DNA from: Curvibacter sp.
GTDB lineage: Bacteria; Pseudomonadota; Gammaproteobacteria; Burkholderiales; Burkholderiaceae_C
Length of the DNA: 17,049 nt
Direction of reading: 5' to 3'
Assembly (NCBI GenBank): GCA_003500955.1
Contig: DNQP01000135.1
Location: 1-17,049 of the forward strand
Under the pieces are notes generated by a model. The model searched no databases, was not told the DNA's origin, and saw only the letters and a list, made by a program, of their open reading frames with translations. Of this stretch, positions 6,882 through 15,457 are shown piece by piece (within the stretch, counting starts at the first letter, position 1; the number at the start of each line of letters is the position of its first letter). The position numbers were made by a program, and so were the translations under genes.

Positions 6882-9390
6882 GAGCCTGCCCTCCATCGAT
6901 GACCCGGGCCTGAGCACCGCCGAAGCGGCACGGCGTCTGGCCGCGGACGGCCCCAACGCACTGCCGGGCGACGGAGGTCGCAGCGGGCTGCACATCGTGC
7001 GCGAGACCGTGCGCGATCCCATGTTCTCCCTGCTGCTGGCCGCCGCCGGCCTCTACCTTCTGCTTGGCGACCTGCAGGAGAGCCTGAGCCTGGCCCTGAT
7101 GGTGTGTGTGGTGATCGGGCTCACGCTCTACCAGGAAGGCAAGACCGAGCGCGCCATCCAGGCCTTGCGCGACCTCTCCAGCCCGAGGGCGCGCGTGATC
7201 CGCGACGGCCAGGCGCGAACCCTGGCCGGCCGCGAACTGGTCCGCGGCGACCTGATCCTGCTGGCCGAGGGCGACCGTATCGCCGCCGATGCCGAACTGC
7301 TCTCGGCGGGCGAGCTGCAGGTGGACGAGTCGCTGCTCACGGGCGAGTCACTGCCCGTCAGCAAGAGCGCCGGCGCGGCAGGTGCGCTGCATGCCGGCAC
7401 GCTGGTGGTGGAAGGCCAGGGCCTGGCGCGCGTGAGCGCCACCGGGCTGCGCAGCCAGATGGGACGGATCGGCCGGGCCCTGCAGACGGTTCGCTCAGAA
7501 GAGTCGCCGCTGCGGCGTCAGACCCGCACGCTGGTGCACCGGCTGGCCTGGCTCAGTCTGCTGCTGTGTCTGACGCTGGTACTGCTGCAAGGGCTCACGC
7601 GCGGCGACTGGCTGCAGGCCCTGCTGGCAGGCATAGCGCTGGCCATCGCCATGCTGCCCCAGGAATTCACCGTGGTGCTGACGGTGCTGCCGGCCCTGGG
7701 GGCCTGGCGTCTGTTACGCGAGCAGGTCCTGACGCGGCGCATCGCCGCGATCGAGACCCTGGGTGCGACCTCGGTCCTCTGCGTGGACAAGACCGGCACG
7801 CTGACGCAGAACCGCATGCGCGTGGCCAGCCTGTACGCCGGTGATGCCGAGGTGGCGCTGGACGCCCCCTCCCACGGCGAACTGCCCGAGGACTTCCATG
7901 CGCTGCTTGAGTACGCCATCCTGGCCAGCCGCACCGATCCCTACGACCCCATGGAGCAGGCTTTTCACGCCCTGGGCCAGCAGTTCCTGGCGCAGACGGA
8001 ACACCTGCACCGGGACTGGGCGCTGGTGCAGGAATACGCCCTCACGCCCGAGTTGCGGGCCATGGCCCATGTCTGGCGGGGCGACGCACCCGGTGAGCAT
8101 GTGGTCGCTGCCAAGGGCTCACCGGAAGCCATCGTGGACCTTTGCCATCTCGATCCCGCGCGTCAGGCGACGGTGGCCGCCGCTGCGGATGCGATGGCGG
8201 CACGCGGGCTGCGCGTGTTGGGCGTGGCGCGGGCGCGGCATCCGGGTCCGCCCTGGCCGGCCGGCGAGCACGACTTCGCCTTCGCCTTCGTCGGCCTGCT
8301 GGGCCTGGCCGATCCCTTGCGCGCGGAGATTCCCCAGGCCGTGCGCGAATGCCGCGAGGCCGGTATCCGCGTCGTGATGATCACGGGCGATTACCCGGTC
8401 ACGGCGCGTGCCATTGCACGCCAGGCCGGTCTGACGGAGGGCGCGGTCCTGCTCGGTGAGGAGCTGGACCGCCTGTCGGACGCTGAACTGCGGCAGCGCC
8501 TGCAGATGACGAGCATCTGCGCGCGCATCGCGCCGACGCAGAAGCTGCGCATCGTGCAGGCACTGCAGGCCGGCGGCGCGGTGGTGGCGATGACGGGCGA
8601 CGGTGTCAACGATGCCCCGGCGCTCAAGGCGGCGCACGTGGGCGTGGCCATGGGGGGGCGCGGTACCGATGTGGCGCGTGAAGCCGCCGCCATTGTGCTG
8701 GTCGACGACAACTTCGCGTCCATCGTGCGTGCCGTGCGCCAGGGCCGCCGCATCTTCAGCAATCTGCGCAAGTCCATGAGCTACATCCTGGCGGTGCACG
8801 TGCCCATCGCCGGCATGGCGCTGCTGCCGCTGCTGCTGGGCTGGCCCATCGTGCTCTTCCCCATGCACATCGCCTTGCTGGAGCTGGCCATCGATCCGGC
8901 CTGCGCCATGGTGTTCGAGAGTGAGCCGGCCGAGGAAGATGTGATGCGTCAGCCGCCGCGTGATCCGGCCACGCCCCTGTTTGCCGGCAGCACCCTGGTG
9001 CTCGCTGTGCTGCAGGGCCTGGGCGTGCTGGCGGCGGTGCTGGGCGCGTACCTCTGGGGGACGCAGCAGCTGGACGAAATGCAGGCGCGTTCGCTGGCCT
9101 TCAGCACCCTGGTGCTGGGCAATCTGGCGCTGATCCTGTCCAACCGGGCCGGGGCCCGCGGTCTGTGGGCCTCTTTGCGGGTGCGCAACCACATGCTCTG
9201 GGCGGTGATGGCCTTCACGCTGGGGCTGCTGGCCCTGGCGCTCTACCTGCCGCCGCTGGCGGCTGTGCTGCGTATGACGCCGCTGGGACCGGACCTGCTG
9301 GGTGTGGCGCTGCTGGCGGCGGGGCTCTGCCTGCTGTGGTTCGAGGTGATCCGGCTGACGGCGCGGACCTGGGGCCGGCCGCGGCGCTGA
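6880..9390 (+). CDS. Cation-translocating P-type ATPase, P2-like, unknown ion
   Basis: This 836-residue integral membrane ATP-driven cation pump has all the standard cytoplasmic motifs: actuator LTGES (153-157), phosphorylation site DKTGTLT with Asp303, nucleotide-binding KGSPE (412-416), ITGD (501-504) and the hinge TGDGVNDAP (572-580). N-terminal cation-ATPase domain, M1-M4, catalytic loop and a six-helix C-terminal region are recognisable, so about ten helices are expected. No heavy-metal-binding domain or CPC motif is present. The ion-site helices are unusual: M4 has PQEFT (260-264) where SERCA-type pumps have PEGLP, M5 has His640-Val-Pro642, and M6 has ELAIDPACA (668-676) in place of NLVTDGLPA. 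Ca2+ specificity is therefore doubtful. The ATG at 6880 begins a normal N-terminus. A GTG at 6844 would add 12 residues. The stop is one base from the moeA stop on the other strand. Confidence 0.9.
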   Translation: MSLPSIDDPGLSTAEAARRLAADGPNALPGDGGRSGLHIVRETVRDPMFSLLLAAAGLYLLLGDLQESLSLALMVCVVIGLTLYQEGKTERAIQALRDLSSPRARVIRDGQARTLAGRELVRGDLILLAEGDRIAADAELLSAGELQVDESLLTGESLPVSKSAGAAGALHAGTLVVEGQGLARVSATGLRSQMGRIGRALQTVRSEESPLRRQTRTLVHRLAWLSLLLCLTLVLLQGLTRGDWLQALLAGIALAIAMLPQEFTVVLTVLPALGAWRLLREQVLTRRIAAIETLGATSVLCVDKTGTLTQNRMRVASLYAGDAEVALDAPSHGELPEDFHALLEYAILASRTDPYDPMEQAFHALGQQFLAQTEHLHRDWALVQEYALTPELRAMAHVWRGDAPGEHVVAAKGSPEAIVDLCHLDPARQATVAAAADAMAARGLRVLGVARARHPGPPWPAGEHDFAFAFVGLLGLADPLRAEIPQAVRECREAGIRVVMITGDYPVTARAIARQAGLTEGAVLLGEELDRLSDAELRQRLQMTSICARIAPTQKLRIVQALQAGGAVVAMTGDGVNDAPALKAAHVGVAMGGRGTDVAREAAAIVLVDDNFASIVRAVRQGRRIFSNLRKSMSYILAVHVPIAGMALLPLLLGWPIVLFPMHIALLELAIDPACAMVFESEPAEEDVMRQPPRDPATPLFAGSTLVLAVLQGLGVLAAVLGAYLWGTQQLDEMQARSLAFSTLVLGNLALILSNRAGARGLWASLRVRNHMLWAVMAFTLGLLALALYLPPLAAVLRMTPLGPDLLGVALLAAGLCLLWFEVIRLTARTWGRPRR

Positions 9391-9391
9391 A

Positions 9392-10669
<1,278 letters not shown>

Positions 10670-10673
10670 GCGC

Positions 10674-11297
10674 TCAGGAGTCTTCCAGCTGTTTGAGTTC
10701 GGCCAGGGTGTTGGCGTTGGCAAAGGCCAGCGGGTCGTCCCCCGCCTGGTCGAAGGGCACGATGACCGTCTTGTGCTGCGCGGTCCAGGCGTCGATCTTG
10801 CGGCCACCGCCTTGCGTGAACCGGGTCAGGCTTTCCAGCAGCTCCACCTTGAGCAGGCAGAAGACAGGCTGGGTGCGCACCTGCGTCTGGCCCTGCGCGT
10901 CGGCTTCGGGGCCCGCGGCCATGGCAATCTCGGCGCCTTCGCGCTCCAGGGCCGCGGCGAGGCGGGCCACCAGGTCCAGTGGGAAACGCGGGGTGTCGCA
11001 GGGCACGGTGACCATGTACGACGTCTCGCAGCGCTCGAGCCCGGTCAGGAAGCCGGCCAGCGGGCCCGCGTAGTCGGCCAGCACGTCGGGCCAGACTTCG
11101 GCCCCGAAGGACTCGTACGCTGACAGGTTGCGGTTGGCGTTGATCATGACCGTGCCGACCTGCAGCTGCAGGCGCATGAGCGTGTGCAGGGCCAGGGGCA
11201 TGCCGTTGAAGTTCTGCAGGCCCTTGTCCACGCCGCCCATGCGGCTGCCACGGCCGCCGGCGAGGATGAGGCCGGTGATGTCTTGCGGGGAAATCAA
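10674..11297 (-). CDS. mobA: Molybdenum cofactor guanylyltransferase MobA
   Basis: This 207-residue cytosolic nucleotidyltransferase uses GTP to convert Mo-molybdopterin to the guanine dinucleotide form used by DMSO-reductase-family enzymes. The nucleotide loop is [13 protein letters not shown] with Lys25 (10-25). GPLAG (78-82) and the metal-binding VPCDTPRFP with Asp101 (98-106) follow. The start is a TTG at 11297-11295. The next Met (residue 20) lies inside the nucleotide loop, so it cannot be the start, and GGAGG stands six bases before the TTG. The moaA stop falls within that spacer. The presence of MobA implies that the host makes bis-MGD enzymes such as nitrate, formate or TMAO/DMSO oxidoreductases. 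Confidence 0.95.
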   Translation of the reverse strand: MISPQDITGLILAGGRGSRMGGVDKGLQNFNGMPLALHTLMRLQLQVGTVMINANRNLSAYESFGAEVWPDVLADYAGPLAGFLTGLERCETSYMVTVPCDTPRFPLDLVARLAAALEREGAEIAMAAGPEADAQGQTQVRTQPVFCLLKVELLESLTRFTQGGGRKIDAWTAQHKTVIVPFDQAGDDPLAFANANTLAELKQLEDS

Positions 11298-11299
11298 AT

Positions 11300-12451
11300 C
11301 TAGCCTCCGATATAGCTCATCTCGACACGGCGCTGCGGCGGCTGGCCCAGTTCAGGCGGCTGCAGGCTGCGCAGTTCCGAATAGCGGTCGTCGCGCCCGC
11401 CCCAGATGTGGCCGATGGCCGACTCGATGTCGGCATCGCTCGCACCGCCGCGGATCAGCGTGCGCAGATCGTGGCCCTGGGTCGCGAAGAGGCAGAGGTA
11501 GAGCCGGCCTTCGGTGGACAGGCGTGCGCGGTTGCAGTCGCCGCAGAAGGCGTGCGTGACGCTGCTGATCACGCCGATTTCACCCAGGGCGGGGTCGTAC
11601 CTGCCGTCGGGGCCGGCGTAGCCCCAGCGCTCGGCGGTTTCACCGGGCGCGCTGGCGCCCAGCTGCACCAGGGGCAGTTCGGCGTGGATCATCTTCACCA
11701 CCTCGGCCGAGGGCAGCACCTCGTCCATGCGCCAGCCATTGGTGGCACCCACGTCCATGTACTCGATGAAGCGCAGCACCATGCCCGTGCCGCGGAAGTG
11801 GCGCGCCATGGGCAGGATCTCGTGCTCGTTGGTGCCGCGCTTGACCACCATATTGACCTTGATGGGGCCCAGGCCCGCGTCTCGGGCGGCCTGGATGCCT
11901 TCCAGCACGTCCTGCACGGGGAAGTCCACGTCGTTCATGCGGCGAAAGACCGCGTCGTCCAGCCCGTCCAGGCTCACGGTCACGCGCTGCAGGCCGGCGT
12001 CCTTGAGCGCACGGGCCTTGCGCGCCAGCAGGGAGCCGTTGGTGGTGAGGGTGAGGTCCAGCGGCTCGCCGTCCACGGTGCGCAGCGCGGCCAGCTGCTC
12101 AATCAGGATTTCGATGTTCTTGCGCAGCAGCGGCTCGCCGCCGGTCAGGCGCAGCTTGCGCACGCCATGGGCCGCAAAGAGACGGGCGACGCGGGTGATC
12201 TCCTCGAAGCTCAGCAAGGCGCTGTGCGGCAGATAGGCGTAGTCCTTGTCGAAGATCTCCTTGGGCATGCAGTAGCTGCAGCGGAAATTGCAGCGGTCGG
12301 TCACGCTGATGCGCAGGTCGCGCAGCGGCCGGCCCAGGCGGTCGGCGAGCAGACCGGTGGCGGCGATGCGGGTGGCCGGGTCGAAGGCGGCAGGCGGGGC
12401 CTGCAGCGTGGGGATGCGCTGGTCAACGAGGGGAATGACACGTTCGGACAT
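11300..12451 (-). CDS. moaA: GTP 3',8-cyclase MoaA (radical SAM)
   Basis: This 383-residue radical SAM enzyme carries out the first step of molybdenum-cofactor synthesis, converting GTP to 3',8-cyclo-7,8-dihydro-GTP, with MoaC as partner. The radical SAM cluster ligands are Cys54, Cys58 and Cys61 (CNFRCSYC), and TGGEPLLR is present. The second [4Fe-4S] cluster ligands are Cys303, Cys306 and Cys320 (CGDCN and LYLC), spaced CX2CX13C as in MoaA. The protein ends in SYIGG, keeping the C-terminal double Gly needed for activity. It is longer than the roughly 330-residue E. coli protein because of an N-terminal extension of about 40 residues before [15 protein letters not shown]. The ATG at 12451 is preferred. 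Upstream in-frame codons to 12541 give Arg/Pro-rich sequence. It heads the operon and is divergent from the TonB receptor gene. Confidence 0.96.
   Translation of the reverse strand: MSERVIPLVDQRIPTLQAPPAAFDPATRIAATGLLADRLGRPLRDLRISVTDRCNFRCSYCMPKEIFDKDYAYLPHSALLSFEEITRVARLFAAHGVRKLRLTGGEPLLRKNIEILIEQLAALRTVDGEPLDLTLTTNGSLLARKARALKDAGLQRVTVSLDGLDDAVFRRMNDVDFPVQDVLEGIQAARDAGLGPIKVNMVVKRGTNEHEILPMARHFRGTGMVLRFIEYMDVGATNGWRMDEVLPSAEVVKMIHAELPLVQLGASAPGETAERWGYAGPDGRYDPALGEIGVISSVTHAFCGDCNRARLSTEGRLYLCLFATQGHDLRTLIRGGASDADIESAIGHIWGGRDDRYSELRSLQPPELGQPPQRRVEMSYIGG
11304..11308 (-). promoter_or_regulatory. Ribosome binding site that fixes the mobA TTG start
   Basis: Read on the minus strand, bases 11308 to 11304 are GGAGG, six bases before the TTG at 11297. 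The site lies within the last codons of moaA, and the moaA TAG (11302-11300) is in the spacer, so terminating ribosomes can reinitiate on mobA. Confidence 0.75.
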
Positions 12452-12611
12452 GCCCTTATTGTGGCCCAGCCGGCAAGCCCCTGATGGCGGGGGTGTCCAA
12501 ACCGCGCGACAAGAGCGGGGATGGAGGTCTACTCGAGGCAAAAGACCGCGCCGGGCAGGGCAGAATCAGGTCAGGGAACAAGAAAAGCAAGCATTCCCTG
12601 GAATCCTGACC
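12452..12611. promoter_or_regulatory. Divergent intergenic region, moaA / TonB receptor
   Basis: These 160 bases must hold the promoters of both the molybdenum-cofactor operon (leftward) and the receptor operon (rightward). No hexamer pair close to the sigma-70 consensus was found on either strand. The most structured part is the receptor-proximal 45 bases, annotated separately. The A-rich loop 12579-12593 stands out in otherwise G+C-rich DNA. No known riboswitch core was recognised by eye. Confidence 0.5.
12569..12611 (+). promoter_or_regulatory. Two mutually exclusive hairpins before the TonB receptor start
   Basis: Hairpin A pairs CAGGGAA (12572-12578) with TTCCCTG (12594-12600) around a 15-base A-rich loop. 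Hairpin B pairs GGTCAGGG (12569-12576) with TCCTGACC (12604-12611), seven Watson-Crick pairs plus one G-U. The two share bases 12572-12576, so they cannot form together. B ends on the base before the ATG (12612), and the only Shine-Dalgarno-like bases (GGAA, 12600-12603) lie at the edge of A and inside the loop of B. This could be an RNA switch or an operator with overlapping dyads. Confidence 0.4.
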
Positions 12612-14546
12612 ATGAAACCCTGTCGTCTACCCTCTGTACTGTTGCTCTGCGGCCTGAGTGCCCTGGCCGGCGCACAGTCCCCCGCAGTGAGCGAAAAAGA
12701 CTACCTCGACGATGTCCCGGTGGTCCTGTCGGTGTCGCGACTTCCGCAGCGGCTGGACGAGACGCCGGGTGCGGTTTCGATCATTGACCGGCAGATGATC
12801 CGCATGAGCGGTGCGCGCGACGTGGCCGATCTGCTGCGTCTGGTGCCAGGATTCCGTGTCACCAATTCCTTCGAGAGCAACACGCCCCAGGGCAGCTACC
12901 ACACCACGCTGAGCGACTACTCCAACCACATGCAGGTCATGGTGGACGGCCGTTCGGTCTACTCGACCTATCTGCAGGGCAGCACCGGGCCGGGCCTGCA
13001 GACCGTGGCCCTGGAAGACATCGAGCGCATCGAGGTCTACCGGGGCTCCAACTCGGCCGCCTACGGCGCACGAGCCTTCCTGGGCAGCATCAACATCGTC
13101 ACGCGCGACCTGGTGGATACGCAGGGCGTCTTGGCCCGGGTCGCCCGCGGTGGCAATGGCATCGAAGACCAGATGCTGCGTCTGGGCTGGGGTGATGAGC
13201 GGGCGCGCTTCCGGCTGAGTGCCGACGGACGCAGCGACAATGGGCTGGATGGCGCGAGCGGATCCAGCCGTGTGCAGCGCGTCAACCTGCGTGCCGATGT
13301 GCGCGCCGGCCCGCACGATGTGGTGGAACTGCGCGCTGGACAAAGCCTGATCGATGCCGGCGTAGGATTTGTTGGCGATGACAACAACAACGCGCGCACG
13401 CGTCGTATCGACACCAGCTTCGCTCAGCTGGACTGGCGCCGCAACCTCGACGCCGACCAGGATCTGGCCTTCCAGGCCTCCCACACCATCGAGCGCATCC
13501 GTGACAACTTCATCTACACGCCGGATGCCCGAATCACCGTGGATTTCGGTGGCCAGTCGAGCAACTCGAATCTGCTGCTGCAGCACACGGTGCGGCTGAA
13601 CCCGGCGCTGCGCCTGGTGTGGGGCGGCGAGCTGCGGCGCGAGTCCGTGGTCTCGCGGCCCCTCTACAACACCGACGCGGCCTTCAACAACGACTTTACC
13701 CGCCTCTTCACCAACGTCGAGTGGCGTCTGCATCCCGATGTGCTGCTCAACGCTGGGGCCCTTTTCGAGGACAGCAGCCAGTCGGGCAGTCACGTTTCGC
13801 CGCGGGTGATGCTCAACTGGCGCGTGGCCGAAGGACACACCTTGCGCGGCGGCTTCAGCCGTGCTTTCCGGCCGCCGAGTACTTACGAAAAATATGCCAA
13901 TGTCCGCTACTTCATCGGCAGTACGCTGGTCGAGTCTGTGGATGTGGCGCGCGGTGGCATGTTGTCGGAAAAGGTGCTGGTGCGTGAGGTGGGCTACCTC
14001 GCTGAAATGCCCTCAGCGCGTCTGAGTTTCGACCTGAGGCTGTTTGATGAACATGTGACGGGGCTGGTGGGACGGGAGCCCTACAACCTGCCGGGCAGTG
14101 GCGTCTTCAACACCGAGGTGTTTGACTACGTCAATGACGAGGACTTTCGCATCCATGGCCATGAGTTCCAGCTGCGCTGGAAACCTTGGGACGGCAGCCA
14201 GTTCGTTTACGCCTATGCCCGTGTCGACAGCACCCAGTTCTACAACTCGACGACACAGGTTGGCCACTACGGGACCCAGGGCCTGATGTTCATGCAGCAG
14301 CTGCCTGCCGGTGTGGCCTTCAGCCTGATCCATTCCGAGGCCGATGCGGGGCGTTACCCCGGCTCGGACGCAGCCATGCCGGCGGTGCGCCGCACCGATC
14401 TGCGACTGGCCAAGGAACTGCGTGTGGCGGGCCGACCGGCTGAGCTGGCGCTGGTTGGGCAGAACCTCGGGTCACCGTATGCCGATTTTCGCCCCGAGTT
14501 CCGCTACCCGCAGCGGCTCTACGTGCAGCTCAAGGTGGAGCACTGA
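12612..14546 (+). CDS. TonB-dependent outer-membrane receptor
   Basis: This 644-residue protein has a Sec signal peptide (1-21, cleavage likely after AGA). A plug domain (about 45-165) carries the hallmarks TPGAVSIIDRQMI, VADLLRLVPGF, VMVDGRSVYS, LEDIERIEVYRG and SAAYGARAFLGSINIVTR. A beta-barrel fills the rest, with alternating aromatic strands. The segment DDVPVVLSV (33-41) near the mature N-terminus is a plausible TonB box. The protein should take up a scarce ligand across the outer membrane using TonB-ExbBD energy. Its length is in the range of catecholate and cobalamin receptors, but the ligand cannot be assigned. The last residues are YVQLKVEH, without the terminal Phe or Trp usual in outer-membrane barrels. 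The ATG at 12612 begins the signal peptide. The frame is open upstream to about 12288, but that part overlaps moaA. The next gene starts after five bases. Confidence 0.92.
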   Translation: MKPCRLPSVLLLCGLSALAGAQSPAVSEKDYLDDVPVVLSVSRLPQRLDETPGAVSIIDRQMIRMSGARDVADLLRLVPGFRVTNSFESNTPQGSYHTTLSDYSNHMQVMVDGRSVYSTYLQGSTGPGLQTVALEDIERIEVYRGSNSAAYGARAFLGSINIVTRDLVDTQGVLARVARGGNGIEDQMLRLGWGDERARFRLSADGRSDNGLDGASGSSRVQRVNLRADVRAGPHDVVELRAGQSLIDAGVGFVGDDNNNARTRRIDTSFAQLDWRRNLDADQDLAFQASHTIERIRDNFIYTPDARITVDFGGQSSNSNLLLQHTVRLNPALRLVWGGELRRESVVSRPLYNTDAAFNNDFTRLFTNVEWRLHPDVLLNAGALFEDSSQSGSHVSPRVMLNWRVAEGHTLRGGFSRAFRPPSTYEKYANVRYFIGSTLVESVDVARGGMLSEKVLVREVGYLAEMPSARLSFDLRLFDEHVTGLVGREPYNLPGSGVFNTEVFDYVNDEDFRIHGHEFQLRWKPWDGSQFVYAYARVDSTQFYNSTTQVGHYGTQGLMFMQQLPAGVAFSLIHSEADAGRYPGSDAAMPAVRRTDLRLAKELRVAGRPAELALVGQNLGSPYADFRPEFRYPQRLYVQLKVEH

Positions 14547-14551
14547 GCCGC

Positions 14552-15457
14552 ATGCGTCTGGCACCACTGTCCCTGCTGATTCTGCTGGCCGGTCTGGCCC
14601 TGGGAGTGCAGGCCAACGACGTGCTGGTGGTCAGCAGCGAGCAAAGCCCGGCCTACCAGGAGGCGACGGAGGCGGTGGTCGCCGAGCTCGCACGCCGCGA
14701 GGTCGTACCGCTGCCGCTGTCGGAGTTGCCGGCTTACAGCGGGCCGGGTCCGCGTCTGTATGTGGCGCTGGGCACCGAGGCCTGCAGTCAGCTGGGGAAC
14801 CGGCCCCTCACCGCGCCGGTGCTGTGCACCCTGCTGCCGCGATCCAGCTTCGAGCGCGTGCTGCGCGATTCGGGGCGGCGCGCCGGTGCTTCTTTTTCCG
14901 CGCTCTACCTGAACCAGCCGCTGGGTCGGCAGCTCGATCTGGTCCGCCTGGCCCTGCCGCAGGCGAAGCGCATCGGCGTGCTCTGGGGGGCGGATTCCGT
15001 GGCCAACGAGGCTGCGCTGGAGGCGGCAGCCCAGGCCCGCAGCCTGCGTGTGGTGGGGGTGTCGGTCCGGCCTGAAGAGCCGGTCTTCGCTGGCTTGAAG
15101 AAGATCCTCGATGAATCGGACGTGCTGCTGGCGCTGGCCGATCCGCAGATCTACAACAGCAACAGCATCCAGAACATCCTGCTCACGTCTTTCCGCGCCC
15201 AGGTGCCCATGCTGGCCTTTTCTCCGGCCTATGTGCGCGCCGGTGCCTTGATGGCCGTGCATTCCACCCCCCGCCAGATCGGTCAGCAGGCCGGGGTGAT
15301 GGCGCGCGGCGTGCTGCAGGGCCAGCCCCTGGGCCAGCCGCAGTTCCCGCTGCAGTTCGATGTCAGCGTCAACGAGCACGTGGCGCGTTCGCTGGGGTTG
15401 CGGCTCGATGCCGGCAACCTGGCGGAACGTCTGCGCCGACTGGAGCGTGGCTCATGA
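14552..15457 (+). CDS. Periplasmic ABC-type substrate-binding protein (ABC_sub_bind-like)
   Basis: This 301-residue protein has a signal peptide (1-21, ending GVQA) and no lipobox, so it is predicted to be soluble in the periplasm. The mature part looks like the two-lobe ABC_sub_bind fold (TrpX-like family): NQPLGRQLDLVRLALPQAKRIGVLWG (126-151), SDVLLALADPQIYNSNSIQNILL (about 190-213), VPMLAFSPAYVRAGALMAV and a terminal lobe ending in NVNEHVARSLG-like sequence (VSVNEHVARSLGL). It begins five bases after the receptor stop, and its own stop overlaps the kinase start (ATGA, 15454-15457). No ABC permease or ATPase follows in the window. The context suggests a sensing role or hand-over of a ligand that entered through the receptor. 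Family assignment is by pattern, and the ligand is unknown. Confidence 0.82.
   Translation: MRLAPLSLLILLAGLALGVQANDVLVVSSEQSPAYQEATEAVVAELARREVVPLPLSELPAYSGPGPRLYVALGTEACSQLGNRPLTAPVLCTLLPRSSFERVLRDSGRRAGASFSALYLNQPLGRQLDLVRLALPQAKRIGVLWGADSVANEAALEAAAQARSLRVVGVSVRPEEPVFAGLKKILDESDVLLALADPQIYNSNSIQNILLTSFRAQVPMLAFSPAYVRAGALMAVHSTPRQIGQQAGVMARGVLQGQPLGQPQFPLQFDVSVNEHVARSLGLRLDAGNLAERLRRLERGS

Noticed and set aside
8119..9192. Minus-strand open frame (357 codons) opposite the P-type ATPase
   Set aside because: It has a low-complexity His/Gln/Arg/Gly composition and lies antisense to a fully motif-supported gene.
10670..10807. Upstream extension of moeA
   Set aside because: It overlaps mobA out of frame with Arg/Thr/Pro-rich residues. 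The ATG at 10669 gives the family N-terminus.
11408..12484. Plus-strand open frame (358 codons) opposite moaA
   Set aside because: It shows shadow composition, while the moaA cluster cysteines and C-terminal Gly-Gly are intact on the minus strand.
12288..12611. N-terminal extension of the TonB receptor in the same frame
   Set aside because: It is Arg-rich sequence overlapping moaA on the other strand. A clear signal peptide starts at 12612.
12452..12611. Molybdenum-cofactor or cobalamin riboswitch before moaA or the receptor
   Set aside because: No known conserved core could be seen by eye. Only simple hairpins were found, so no named riboswitch is called. A covariance-model search would decide it.
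12627..13838. Minus-strand open frame (403 codons) opposite the TonB receptor
   Set aside because: It has no domain signature, and the receptor's plug motifs and signal peptide on the plus strand explain the region.
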